64,000 nt of DNA, taken from the NCBI RefSeq assembly GCF_000167355.1, contig NZ_AAEW02000005.1, positions 62,001 to 126,000 of the forward strand. Direction: 5' to 3'. This document shows, piece after piece, positions 9,655-18,024 of this stretch (position 1 is the stretch's first letter; the number at the start of each line of letters is the position of its first letter). This DNA comes from Desulfuromonas acetoxidans DSM 684 (lineage in GTDB: Bacteria; Desulfobacterota; Desulfuromonadia; Desulfuromonadales; Desulfuromonadaceae). The translations under genes were made by a program, and so were the position numbers. Under the pieces are notes generated by a model, which was not told the origin of the DNA, made no database searches, and worked only from the letters and a program-made list of their open reading frames with translations.

Positions 9655-10482
9655 TTACTCCTGCGAATCCTGATCCTGTTCAGAATCCTTGATCAAGAAA
9701 CTTCCGGCCATACCGATCAGAGCGAAGTTCTTGACCCCTTTAAACGTCGATTTTGCCAGACGTCCCATCAACAGACGGCGCATGTTGACATCGGCCACCG
9801 GCATAGTCAGCGGTGTGCAGGTTGTTGTCAGCAGAGACATATCCCGCTTGTTGCCGAAATAACGCACGTTCGGACCAATTTTGACCGCCGATGATTCCAA
9901 ACCAACAGCGCCTTTTTTGACGTATTTGGACACTTCGGAATTGGGATCGGACAGGTCACCGAAAATCCTTGCCCCGGCTAGACAGGTTTGGACACAAGCC
10001 GGTTGTTTGCCAACCGCCAGTCGCTCAACGCAGAATGTACACTTGTCAGCCTTGGGTTCGTCGCCCTCTTCGTTGACATAGCGAGCTTCATAAGGACAGG
10101 CATCCGCACAGGCCCCACAGCCCCAGCAGCCCTCCTTATTGATCTGCACCGTGCCGTTAAACGGATCTTTCCAGGTTGCAGAAACATCCATGGTCACTTT
10201 CTTTCCGGTCTTTTGGTCAACAAAAGTGCGTGATTCAATGTCATACGGACAGGCTTCAACGCAAGACGGCTCATTACAATGGTTGCACAACCCCGGATAA
10301 TACGTGTAAGACATGCCGTGCGGTGTTTTTGCCGGACCCAAACGTTTGACCCAATTGCGTTGTTGGTCACGATCTTCCGAATCCTTGCCAATGGGCACTT
10401 CCCATTCAGCGCGGCAGGCAACGGCGCAAGCATGGCAACCGATGCATTTTTCCAAATCGATAATCATGGCGTACTGACTCAT
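9655..10482 (-). CDS. 4Fe-4S electron-transfer subunit of a molybdopterin oxidoreductase
   Basis: DmsB/PsrB/PhsB-type ferredoxin subunit that carries electrons to or from the catalytic subunit encoded upstream. Four Cys clusters are visible: CIGCHACAVAC near residue 13, CNHCNEPSCVEAC near 67, CWGCGACADAC near 117, and CTFCVERL...CVQTC near 147-165. This is enough for four [4Fe-4S] centres. It has no Tat signal of its own, as expected for a subunit co-exported with its partner. The last ~40 residues contain a short hydrophobic segment (FALIGMAGSFLI) and an acidic tail. It is third in the minus-strand operon, 38 bases after the catalytic gene. Confidence 0.85.
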   Translation of the reverse strand: MSQYAMIIDLEKCIGCHACAVACRAEWEVPIGKDSEDRDQQRNWVKRLGPAKTPHGMSYTYYPGLCNHCNEPSCVEACPYDIESRTFVDQKTGKKVTMDVSATWKDPFNGTVQINKEGCWGCGACADACPYEARYVNEEGDEPKADKCTFCVERLAVGKQPACVQTCLAGARIFGDLSDPNSEVSKYVKKGAVGLESSAVKIGPNVRYFGNKRDMSLLTTTCTPLTMPVADVNMRRLLMGRLAKSTFKGVKNFALIGMAGSFLIKDSEQDQDSQE

Positions 10483-10520
10483 GATTCCTCCATTATGTTA
10501 AAATTAAGATGATCGACAGC

Positions 10521-12755
10521 TCAGGCGGGAATATCCAACGTTTTTCCCTGTTTGACGATGCGAACAAAACTGTTGCGCATGCCGTGCGTACCTGTTTCCG
10601 GGTCAACGGAACGGTTGCTGATCAGTGCATTGTCATCAATACCGGCCCCGGCAGCAACAGACAGTTGCGGATTGCGGCTGCCATAACCATGGGAAGTAAA
10701 AATGACATCTTTACGAATGCCTGGCGTGGTCTTAAGGATGGACGCACTGGCACTTTCAATACCGACCTCATTGACCAAGGTGATCTCATCGCCATCTTTC
10801 AAGCCCATGGCGGCCGCAACCTCATCATTAATCCATATCGGATTCTGTGGAATCTCATTGTGCAGCCAGGCATTGTTCTGAGTACGATTAAAGGAATGCA
10901 CCGGAACACGACCATAAATTAATCGTGCATGGCCCTTAGGCGCCTGGGGAACCTCAATGTAAGTAGGCGATCCCGGAAACCCGGCATCCTCAACTTTACT
11001 GTTGTGAAAATCAACGTCATATTGCACGTCGTAAGGGTCCTGACCCGGCTGAATATGGATACCGTCTTCCTGCTCCAATTGTTTCAGCGACAACCCGGCC
11101 CCGGCAAGAATGGTTTCCACCATCTCTTTGGATGATTTAGCCGGGATATGTTCTTCGTAATACATCCGTTTGGCCAACTCATTGGTAATCCAGACCGAAT
11201 CCTTGCGGTCATGATCGGCCGCCGTCGGCGACACCAGCGGCACACGCGCTGAAATATATTGCTGATGCGGCTGAGAGTAGTCCCATTGGGTGCCTTTTTT
11301 GACGTAATCATACCGTTCCAGATAGCTGGTTTCCGGCAAAAGAATATCAGCATACATGGTGATATCGGTCGGCATGACGTCACACACCATGACAAAATCC
11401 ATCTGCTCAATCATCTTAATGGTCAATTGCGGGTCGGGAATGGTCTGCATGGGGTTCTGCCCCCAGACAATCAACCCCTTGATCGGAAACGGATCGCCCG
11501 ACAGCGCAGTCTCTCGAATCAGGTCCGTTGGGGTTCCCGGTGGGGAAAACGGATATTTATGCAGCACATGATGCAGTGCCTCTTCATGCGGATTCATCAC
11601 ATGAGGCCAGCGGCAGCGGCCCACTTTGGGATTCTTCGGCTTGACAAAGCCCCCTTTAACGCCAATGGCGCCAAGAAGCCCGGTCAGGCAGCCCAGCCCG
11701 CGCTCGCGTTGAAAATCGTTGCCGTTCCAACTGGAATGGCGTCCGGGATGAATCGAGACATTGGGTGCGTTGGCCGCCAACATATCGGCCACTTCTTTGA
11801 TCTGACTGGCGGGAACATCGCAAATTTTAGCGGCCCAGTCCAGTGTGGCATGGGAGATGTTTTCGCAAAACTCCTCAAAGCCGTAACCAAAATCCTCGAC
11901 ATACTCTTTGTCGTATTTTTCCTCTTTGACCAGATAGTTCATAATGGCCAGCAACAGTGCCGTATCCGTACCCGGTTTAATCTGTACCCAGATATCGGCT
12001 TTGGCCGCTGAAGCGGAAAAGCGTGGATCAACAACAATCAGCTTAGCTCCACGCTCCAAACCTTTGAGGTATTTTTTAAGATGGGAAACGTGAACATTTT
12101 CACCCAAATGGGTGCCAAGCATGAAGATCGCTTTGGCATTGGCCATATCCACTTCTTCCCCGGCAGGCGTTCCCAGGGTCTGGATATAAGCGATATCGCG
12201 AGAACCGCGGCATTGAAAAAATGATGCCTCTGAGTTGTTCGGTGTGCCGACAACATATTCAAAATAATCCATGGGATACTTGGCCGACGACCCATGAGGG
12301 AAAATGGCCAGGGATCTCTCATCATAGTCATCGATAATCGCATTCATGCGCGAGGCACATTCATCGAGAGCTTCTTCCCAAGAGATGCGCTTCCATACCG
12401 GGGCGCCCCGCTTGCCGATGTTTTTCATCGGATATTTCAACCGATCCGGATCGTACAGCAGCTTAATCCCTGCATTACCGCGAGCACAGATACTCGAACC
12501 GTTGTCAATACTCTTTGGGTTGCCTTCCAGTTTCACCAGTTTGCCGTCTCTGACCTTGCCGACCAACTGGCAGCGCCAGAAGCACATACCGCAAATACCG
12601 CCGGTGACACTCTTGGTTCCGGCAAAACTGCCGGGGGCAGCATAGGGCTTGCGCACAAAAGGTTCCTCAGCCTGAGCCATTCGCGCTAATGGCACGGCCG
12701 CTGCAGCGCAACTTGCCGATTGTAAAAACTTACGCCGGGTTAACTTGATTGACAT
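10521..12755 (-). CDS. Tat-exported molybdopterin oxidoreductase, catalytic subunit (PsrA/PhsA-like)
   Basis: Periplasmic Mo-bisMGD enzyme of the DMSO reductase superfamily. The Tat signal TRRKFLQSA is followed by an Ala-rich stretch. The [4Fe-4S] site is CGMCFWRC...C near residues 55-85, then MopB segments including a Cys in SFFQCRGS that may be the Mo ligand, as in polysulfide/thiosulfate reductases, and a C-terminal molydopterin-dinucleotide-binding domain. The start at 12755 is chosen because AGGAGG (12765-12770) is nine bases from it; an in-frame ATG at 12764 would abut the AGGAGG directly. The first ~25 bases overlap the chaperone gene. The substrate cannot be read from sequence; a sulfur compound is the best guess. 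No NrfD/PsrC membrane subunit is adjacent. Confidence 0.85.
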   Translation of the reverse strand: MSIKLTRRKFLQSASCAAAAVPLARMAQAEEPFVRKPYAAPGSFAGTKSVTGGICGMCFWRCQLVGKVRDGKLVKLEGNPKSIDNGSSICARGNAGIKLLYDPDRLKYPMKNIGKRGAPVWKRISWEEALDECASRMNAIIDDYDERSLAIFPHGSSAKYPMDYFEYVVGTPNNSEASFFQCRGSRDIAYIQTLGTPAGEEVDMANAKAIFMLGTHLGENVHVSHLKKYLKGLERGAKLIVVDPRFSASAAKADIWVQIKPGTDTALLLAIMNYLVKEEKYDKEYVEDFGYGFEEFCENISHATLDWAAKICDVPASQIKEVADMLAANAPNVSIHPGRHSSWNGNDFQRERGLGCLTGLLGAIGVKGGFVKPKNPKVGRCRWPHVMNPHEEALHHVLHKYPFSPPGTPTDLIRETALSGDPFPIKGLIVWGQNPMQTIPDPQLTIKMIEQMDFVMVCDVMPTDITMYADILLPETSYLERYDYVKKGTQWDYSQPHQQYISARVPLVSPTAADHDRKDSVWITNELAKRMYYEEHIPAKSSKEMVETILAGAGLSLKQLEQEDGIHIQPGQDPYDVQYDVDFHNSKVEDAGFPGSPTYIEVPQAPKGHARLIYGRVPVHSFNRTQNNAWLHNEIPQNPIWINDEVAAAMGLKDGDEITLVNEVGIESASASILKTTPGIRKDVIFTSHGYGSRNPQLSVAAGAGIDDNALISNRSVDPETGTHGMRNSFVRIVKQGKTLDIPA

Positions 12756-13353
12756 GCTCCTCATCCTCCTTCGTGAAGAAATGGATCAATTTCATCATGA
12801 CCGGGAAATACGGATGGCGGCTTTCGTCGACGACGCGATTGCGAAACAGACAAAACCACGGTCGAAAAAACTCCGCTAAAAACTGCTCTGTCTCACAAAA
12901 CTTGCCGTCTTGTAACATGAGGGATAAAAACCGCAATTCATGATTCAAATGATCCGGAATATCATTAGGGCCACGCAAGTCATAACCTTGCTGGCGATAG
13001 AACACTTTGGTCTTTTCGGCACTGGGGCCAAATAGGATGCCTTCAGAATCGGTGTAAATTGAACCGTAAGGAGGGGCAATCACATGGGGAACCGCGTTGA
13101 TAAACAGGCGGGTATATTCCACCTGTAATGCCGTCAGACCCGGTTCAGAAAGGATATCATCAGGGGTTGGTAATGCTTTCAGCTCTTCTGTCCAGCCCAG
13201 TTCATCGAGGATTGAAACCAGTAATTGCCAATGGTCTGTCGTCAACCAGCTTTTATCAGGATACTCCATAGATTGCGCCATAAATTCAAGCAACCCGGCT
13301 AAACGCATAGCAATTTGACTGTTTTCTTGTTCAGAGGCACGACATTGCGCCAT
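12730..13353 (-). CDS. TorD/DmsD-family chaperone for the molybdoenzyme
   Basis: All-helical cytoplasmic chaperone that binds the Tat signal and helps cofactor insertion in the partner enzyme. The features are EYTRLFINA near residue 80, then an APPYGSIY segment, and PDHLNHELRFLSLML near 135, all typical of TorD. The 207-residue length is usual. The ATG has a good GGAGGAATT ribosome site. It is the first gene of the operon and its 3' end overlaps the catalytic gene by 26 bases, so the chaperone and its client are translationally coupled. Confidence 0.85.
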   Translation of the reverse strand: MAQCRASEQENSQIAMRLAGLLEFMAQSMEYPDKSWLTTDHWQLLVSILDELGWTEELKALPTPDDILSEPGLTALQVEYTRLFINAVPHVIAPPYGSIYTDSEGILFGPSAEKTKVFYRQQGYDLRGPNDIPDHLNHELRFLSLMLQDGKFCETEQFLAEFFRPWFCLFRNRVVDESRHPYFPVMMKLIHFFTKEDEEHVNQVNPA

Positions 13354-13405
13354 AATTCCTCCCTGATGAAAGAGTTGGGTACGAGGACCATGTGTTCCAC
13401 GTTGT

Positions 13406-13436
13406 ACGAATATCGATTCTACGTTCGAGTATTCGT
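13406..13436. promoter_or_regulatory. Inverted repeat upstream of the molybdoenzyme operon
   Basis: ACGAATA (13406-13412) and TATTCGT (13430-13436), with flanking CGA/TCG matches, form an imperfect dyad about 55-80 bases upstream of the chaperone ATG in an AT-rich gap. An operator is possible; the regulator is unknown. Confidence 0.35.
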
Positions 13437-13573
13437 TCTCTTATAGCATTAGTATTTATAATTAATCAAATCAGATATTCCGATCTTTATATAAATAATA
13501 ATTGTGCAGGGTAATAGTTGGAAATGAAAATGAGGCATGAAGATTGAGAAACACACGTTCGACAGGACACACG

Positions 13574-13604
13574 AAAAAGCCCCTCCATCAAATGATGAAG
13601 GGGC
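13574..13604 (-). terminator. Terminator of the FlgC-like gene
   Basis: GCCCCTCCATCA (13579-13590) pairs with TGATGAAGGGGC (13593-13604) with one mismatch. On the minus strand it is followed by TTTTT. Confidence 0.8.
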
Positions 13605-13633
13605 CTATAAAAGATGAGGTGAAAAAATCGGGA

Positions 13634-13969
13634 TCAGGCAAATGTATCGAGCAAATCACCAGACATGGAATCTGCCACAGAAACCGTTTTTAAGTTGGCA
13701 GAATAGAATTGTTTGGTTTGCATCATATCCACCATCTCTTTAGCCAGATCAACTTTCGAGGTCTGATTCTCTGCGGTTTGAGCATCACCTGTTCCATTGA
13801 CTGGTTTCTGTAACTGAGCCCGAACACCCCCCTGCTCGTTTTCCGCAAGAGTCACCTGGGATGGGGCATATCCTTCTGTTTGGCTGTTGGCAACATTATT
13901 CGCTGTGGAATTAAGGCGCAATGTCTGTGCCTGCAGGCCGGACATGGCGCTACTCATCGCGTCAATCAT
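13634..13969 (-). CDS. Small flagellar rod-type protein (FlgC-like)
   Basis: The 111 residues consist of the two ends of a flagellar basal-body rod protein with little between them. The N-terminal SSAMSGLQAQ...NSTANNVANSQTEGY is the rod-protein signature, and the C-terminal VDLAKEMVDMMQTKQFYSANLKTV is the coiled-coil partner helix. The start at 13969 (MIDAMSSAM) has AGGGAG eight bases upstream; the longer reading frame to 14041 lacks such a site. It is isolated from any flagellar operon and has its own terminator. It could be a rod protein or a repurposed FlgC paralogue. Confidence 0.7.
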   Translation of the reverse strand: MIDAMSSAMSGLQAQTLRLNSTANNVANSQTEGYAPSQVTLAENEQGGVRAQLQKPVNGTGDAQTAENQTSKVDLAKEMVDMMQTKQFYSANLKTVSVADSMSGDLLDTFA

Positions 13970-14204
13970 GGCGTTTCTCCCTGAATCAATCAAGAGTAAT
14001 ATAGTTCTATTTAGAGCGACAACCCTTGAAATGTCAAACAAAAATTCAACATTAACCTCCTGTTTCTACGTCATAAAGTTCTCATCATCCCTAACCTCTC
14101 GACATTACAGATCAATTGACGACCACCATATTTTTATTATTTTCCATCAATAAATTTGAAGATCGTTCCCGACAAAACCTTCAGAGTTCACACTTCAAAT
14201 ACAC

Positions 14205-14221
14205 TTGTCATCAGCTGACAA
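14205..14221. promoter_or_regulatory. Dyad TTGTCA-N5-TGACAA upstream of the hemerythrin
   Basis: A perfect 6+6 inverted repeat lies 55 bases before the first hemerythrin start. It could be a binding site for a dimeric regulator. There is no experimental or comparative support. Confidence 0.35.
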
Positions 14222-14275
14222 TCCCCCTAAACTGCCTGTCTGTGACTATCAATGACCTGACAACTATGAGGATTT

Positions 14276-14677
14276 ATGGCCTTCATCGAATGGAACCAGA
14301 ATTTTGCTGTCAATGTTGACCAATTTGACGATCACCACCGGCACCTTATCGACCTGCTCAACAAGACTCATGACCAGATTACCCGTCGTCTGGAGAAGGA
14401 AAAGCTCGGTCTGGTTCTGGTCGAATTAATTGAATACGCCAAATATCACTTCAGAGCCGAAGAAGTGTGGATGAAAAATCTCGACTATCCGAAACTCAAA
14501 CAGCACTGTGCCGAACATCACTATTTCATCAATCGCGTACAAGAGATGTGTGAAGACTACAACAGCGGGAACACAGCCCTGGCTCAAGAGCTGTTATCGT
14601 TCATGAAGAACTGGCTCTCCAGCCACATTCTGGGAACCGATCGGGAATATTCACGTTTTATTGAAGCAAAACCGTAG
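14276..14677 (+). CDS. Bacteriohemerythrin (first of two)
   Basis: Single-domain O2-binding di-iron protein of 133 residues. The ligand pattern is complete: DDHHRHL near 18-24, HFRAE (HxxxE) near 58-62, HCAEH (HxxxH) near 77-81, and HILGTD (HxxxxD) near 117-122. It has no transmembrane or signalling domain, so it is probably cytoplasmic and stores, carries or detoxifies oxygen in an anaerobe (family knowledge). It has a GAGG ribosome site before the ATG, and a paralogue lies 105 bases downstream. Confidence 0.92.
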   Translation: MAFIEWNQNFAVNVDQFDDHHRHLIDLLNKTHDQITRRLEKEKLGLVLVELIEYAKYHFRAEEVWMKNLDYPKLKQHCAEHHYFINRVQEMCEDYNSGNTALAQELLSFMKNWLSSHILGTDREYSRFIEAKP

Positions 14678-14782
14678 CTCAACGTTTAAATGCATTTCAA
14701 ACTTGCCTTACCTGTTTAAAAAGATTAGAATTTCATGTTTTTTTTTAACACATTAAATATTTTCTCTCTAAGGTTTCAACCC

Positions 14783-15181
14783 ATGGCTTTACTTGAATGG
14801 AAAGATCGCTTCCTAACTGGAGTCGACCCTTTCGACGACCACCATCGACATCTGTTCTTTTTGCTCAACAAAGCTTACGAAGATTTTGAATCCGGTAAGC
14901 TCAATGACTCAATGGGCGGGTTATTGAATGAACTGATCGATTACACGATTTATCATTTTCACGCTGAAGAAGTCTGGATGGAAGAGCATCATTTCCCTAA
15001 ACATGAAAAACACTGTCAGGAACATGCCCGATTTATGGCACGAATCAGTGAGCTGCATGTTGACTATCTCAGTGGTCAAACCAAAATCAACCTTGAAGTT
15101 CTCGCCTTTATGAAAAACTGGATCGAAGAGCACATCATGGTCTCCGATGCCGAATACGGTCGGTTCGATAAAATACACTGA
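14783..15181 (+). CDS. Bacteriohemerythrin (second of two)
   Basis: A 132-residue paralogue of the preceding gene with the same complete ligand set: DDHHRHL, HFHAE, HCQEH and HIMVSD. The ATG at 14783 (MALLEWKDRF) aligns with the neighbour's start and has TAAGG nine bases upstream. The upstream in-frame extension to 14735 is a run of Phe and Asn without a ribosome site and was dropped. The pair looks like a tandem duplication that has since diverged. Confidence 0.92.
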   Translation: MALLEWKDRFLTGVDPFDDHHRHLFFLLNKAYEDFESGKLNDSMGGLLNELIDYTIYHFHAEEVWMEEHHFPKHEKHCQEHARFMARISELHVDYLSGQTKINLEVLAFMKNWIEEHIMVSDAEYGRFDKIH

Positions 15182-15206
15182 TCCGCCACTTCAAATACGT
15201 CACCAT

Positions 15207-15237
15207 AAAAAAAGCAGCTTTTTCGGCTGCTTTTTTT
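15207..15237 (+). terminator. Terminator after the hemerythrin pair
   Basis: GCAGC/GCTGC stem flanked by A7 and T7 tracts, starting 25 bases after the stop codon. Confidence 0.85.
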
Positions 15238-15285
15238 ATGGCAAAGGATTCTTCTAATCCCCTTCTCACATGTTTCTGGTTTTAT

Positions 15286-15438
15286 CAGACTGTTGAAAAA
15301 CAGACTGTGGAGCCCATGGAGGGGCGACCAAAATCAAGGACAGGTTTTCAAGTTCTTGGTTTTGTAAGCATGACGAAAAATCGCATTTTCGGCTTGCGTC
15401 GTTGCAAAGCCCCCCGGAAGGGACTTTTTAACATTCTG
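15286..15438. repeat. MITE-like 153-bp intergenic repeat
   Basis: The ends are imperfect inverted repeats: CAGACTGTTGAAAAA on the left and, on the other strand, CAGAATGTTAAAAAGTCCC on the right. The interior has a GC-rich block next to each end and the segment GACGAAAAATCGCATTTTCGGC. A related fragment lies at 7046-7112. No transposase is present, so it would need one in trans if it is mobile. Confidence 0.5.
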
Positions 15439-15481
15439 TCATAACAAACAAAGTCCCATATCCGTTACTACTCAAGGTTTT

Positions 15482-17146
15482 ATGAAACCGGATTCGCTTG
15501 CCTTTCATTTTCACAAGATGGCGATACAACGTGCAACCACGACATCCCCGCCGTCTTCAACAAGCTCAGGATCCTGCCCATGGGGACGAGGCTGTTCCTT
15601 TTTGCCTGTTGCCGTTGGCGTGTTTGGGTTGTGTCTGTTACTGGCCGCCTGGATTTTAACGCTCAACCAGCTTCAATCCAACCGGCGCTCCCTGCTTGAT
15701 CGCGTCACCACCGAGCAACACAATCTGGTCTCTATTATCAGTAAAAACCTCACCCAAGCCATTGACGAACACCGCCCTTTGAAAACCATTGTCCGCAATG
15801 CGCTTGACGAGCAGGATACGGCGGAACTGAATCATATCCCCGAACTGCTCTCCGGCCAGCATTTTTTCAATCGCATGCTGGTCTGTAGCCGCAACGGCAC
15901 GCCGTTGTATCAGAGTTCTCCCGGCACGAATTACAGTGAACAACAGAATTTGCTCGCCACGTTTTTCCCGGTGCACCAGGACACAGACACGCCTTTTATC
16001 TTCAATGCTCAACTGCTGCGGCCTGATGCTCCGTGGCAGATCCCGCTGGTTTTTCGCATCGCCACCAACCGTTTTGGTTCCATCACCATGATTCTTGAAG
16101 CAGACCTCGGTTACTTGCTCAACCTGTATCAAGACGTCATGATCGGTCATAGCGGAATCATCCGAATCCAAACCCTTACCGGACAACCCCTGGTCCATAT
16201 TGAGCAAGGTGCCCTGGTGGTTGAACCTGCTACCACCCCTAACATTTACTGGCAGAGCAATCGCCAATTCGGTCAAACCAAGACAGCGTCCTATCAGGAT
16301 CACAGCCACTTGGTTTTGACCAGTTATCGCCACCTGTCGGCCTACCCTCTAACCATCAGCGTTAGCCAGTACCAGGATGAAATCCTGCAAAAATACGCTC
16401 ACTGGCGGCGTCAGCAATTGATGATTCTCAGTGTTGTCACCTTGCTCAGTCTCGTTGGGTTCAGTTGGCTGGTGTGGGTTGCCCACCAAAAACAGCATTA
16501 TCTGCAGGCCCTGCTCGCAGCGAACCAACAAAACGCACAGTTGATCAACCAGCTTGAGCATGAACACAAACAAGCCGTCGATGCTGCCTCGCGTGATCCA
16601 CTGACTAATCTGTACAATCGGCGTCTGTTTATCGAACTCGCTCAGAAACAACTCCTCTACAGCAAACGCAAGGAACTCCTTTGTGCCGTACTGTTTCTTG
16701 ATCTGGACCGTTTCAAAGAGATCAATGACACCTACGGCCATCATATTGGTGACCTGCTGTTAAAAAAAGTCGCTGACCGGTTGCGCGACACACTGCGCGA
16801 AGCCGATATCATTGCCCGCTACGGCGGCGATGAATTCGTCATTTTGCTCGACGGCATCACCCGTGATGATCACACCTTTCAGATCACGGAGAAACTTGTT
16901 CATACCCTCTCGCGCCCTTATACCAACCTTGACGGCTTAACGATTCACACCACGCCGAGTATCGGCGTAGCCATGTTTCCGAAACATGCCGAAGATGTCC
17001 AGACTCTGTTATTACAAGCCGATGTCGCCATGTACTGGTCCAAAGAAAACGGTCGCGCCCAATGGACGTTATTTCACCCCCGCCTGGCCAGTTCGTCAAC
17101 GGTAAGGCACAGCGCTCTGAAAACCGCCCTCAAGGAGAACTCATGA
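15482..17146 (+). CDS. Membrane-bound diguanylate cyclase
   Basis: Makes c-di-GMP. TM1 is ~40-62, a ~250-residue extracytoplasmic sensor follows, TM2 is ~312-335, then a short helix and a GGDEF domain from DPLTNLYNRRLF (~372) onward. The catalytic motif is intact (YGGDEF, ~458) and an RxxD inhibitory site (READ) sits five residues before it, so the enzyme is probably active and product-inhibited. Its stop overlaps the start of the PhnD-like gene by four bases (ATGA). The sensor region is not one I can name. Confidence 0.85.
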   Translation: MKPDSLAFHFHKMAIQRATTTSPPSSTSSGSCPWGRGCSFLPVAVGVFGLCLLLAAWILTLNQLQSNRRSLLDRVTTEQHNLVSIISKNLTQAIDEHRPLKTIVRNALDEQDTAELNHIPELLSGQHFFNRMLVCSRNGTPLYQSSPGTNYSEQQNLLATFFPVHQDTDTPFIFNAQLLRPDAPWQIPLVFRIATNRFGSITMILEADLGYLLNLYQDVMIGHSGIIRIQTLTGQPLVHIEQGALVVEPATTPNIYWQSNRQFGQTKTASYQDHSHLVLTSYRHLSAYPLTISVSQYQDEILQKYAHWRRQQLMILSVVTLLSLVGFSWLVWVAHQKQHYLQALLAANQQNAQLINQLEHEHKQAVDAASRDPLTNLYNRRLFIELAQKQLLYSKRKELLCAVLFLDLDRFKEINDTYGHHIGDLLLKKVADRLRDTLREADIIARYGGDEFVILLDGITRDDHTFQITEKLVHTLSRPYTNLDGLTIHTTPSIGVAMFPKHAEDVQTLLLQADVAMYWSKENGRAQWTLFHPRLASSSTVRHSALKTALKENS

Positions 17147-18021
17147 CAAAACACGGCTTTTTCATCTGTTTTCTCGTGGCTTGTCTGGTCTGGCCGTTGG
17201 GGAATCTGCAGGCCGACACAACAGATCACACAGCATTGCACTTTGCTATGATCCCGAAGAAGAACCTCGATCAGCAGATTAATGAAATGACGCCATTACT
17301 GCACCTGCTTGAAGAAAGACTTGAGCGCCCGGTCGATGTGGTACGTGTCAGTTCCTATCAGTCGGTCATCGAAGGACTGCTCTCTGCCGATATCGATCTG
17401 GCGATTTTGGGTCCAGCCTCCTATGCTTATGCCAAACAACGCGATGACACCATCGAAGCCTTTGCATCACTGAAAAGAAAATCAGGCACGTTTACTCCGG
17501 AAGGCAGTTATTATCAGTCGGTGCTGGTGACCCTGAGCGATGATGGTGTCACATCGCTCGCCGATCTGCGTGGCAGCAAAGTTGCCTTTACCGACCCGAA
17601 AAGTACTTCCGGCTCGGTAATTCCCCATTATGAGTTCAGAAAAAAGGTCAATACGCCCCTTCCGGCGTACTTTGGCGGCATGAGTTACACCGGTTCTCAT
17701 GATCGATCGATCCGGGCTTTGGTCAACTATCAGGTCGATGCCGCATTTGTTTCCAGTTCCCGTCTGGATGAGGCGGTGCGTAAAGGGATCGTCACTGCGC
17801 AACAGGTGACGATTTTATGGCGCTCGCAACCCATCCATTTCGATCCGTTTGTTTTCCGTGGTCAGTTACCCGAACCAGTCAAAGAGCAGATCCGCCACAT
17901 CCTGTTTTCATCACCAAAAGCCCTGCAGCCCATGTTTGACAAAAAGAATGCCACCGGTATCGTTGCAGTCAGTGACAAGGACTACGCGAACATTCACGCC
18001 ATTACCAGCCAGGAGCGCTGA
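17143..18021 (+). CDS. PhnD-like periplasmic substrate-binding protein
   Basis: Phosphate/phosphite/phosphonate-type solute-binding protein of 292 residues. It begins with a signal peptide (MTKHGFFICFLVACLVW...LQA). Family motifs include the FAMIPKKN strand, LAILGPASYAYAK near 87, and DPKSTSGSVIPHYEF near 145, the typical PhnD ligand loop. The start at 17143 has AAGGAG at 17132-17137; the longer frame to 17062 lies inside the upstream gene. No ABC permease or ATPase is nearby. The ATGA overlap with a diguanylate cyclase suggests it presents a ligand to that enzyme's periplasmic domain (inference). Confidence 0.8.
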   Translation: MTKHGFFICFLVACLVWPLGNLQADTTDHTALHFAMIPKKNLDQQINEMTPLLHLLEERLERPVDVVRVSSYQSVIEGLLSADIDLAILGPASYAYAKQRDDTIEAFASLKRKSGTFTPEGSYYQSVLVTLSDDGVTSLADLRGSKVAFTDPKSTSGSVIPHYEFRKKVNTPLPAYFGGMSYTGSHDRSIRALVNYQVDAAFVSSSRLDEAVRKGIVTAQQVTILWRSQPIHFDPFVFRGQLPEPVKEQIRHILFSSPKALQPMFDKKNATGIVAVSDKDYANIHAITSQER

Positions 18022-18024
18022 TTC

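Noticed and set aside
11259-12011. A 250-codon plus-strand frame opposite the molybdoenzyme gene
   Set aside because: The minus-strand gene is fully supported by cofactor motifs; the antisense product has no family features or ribosome site.
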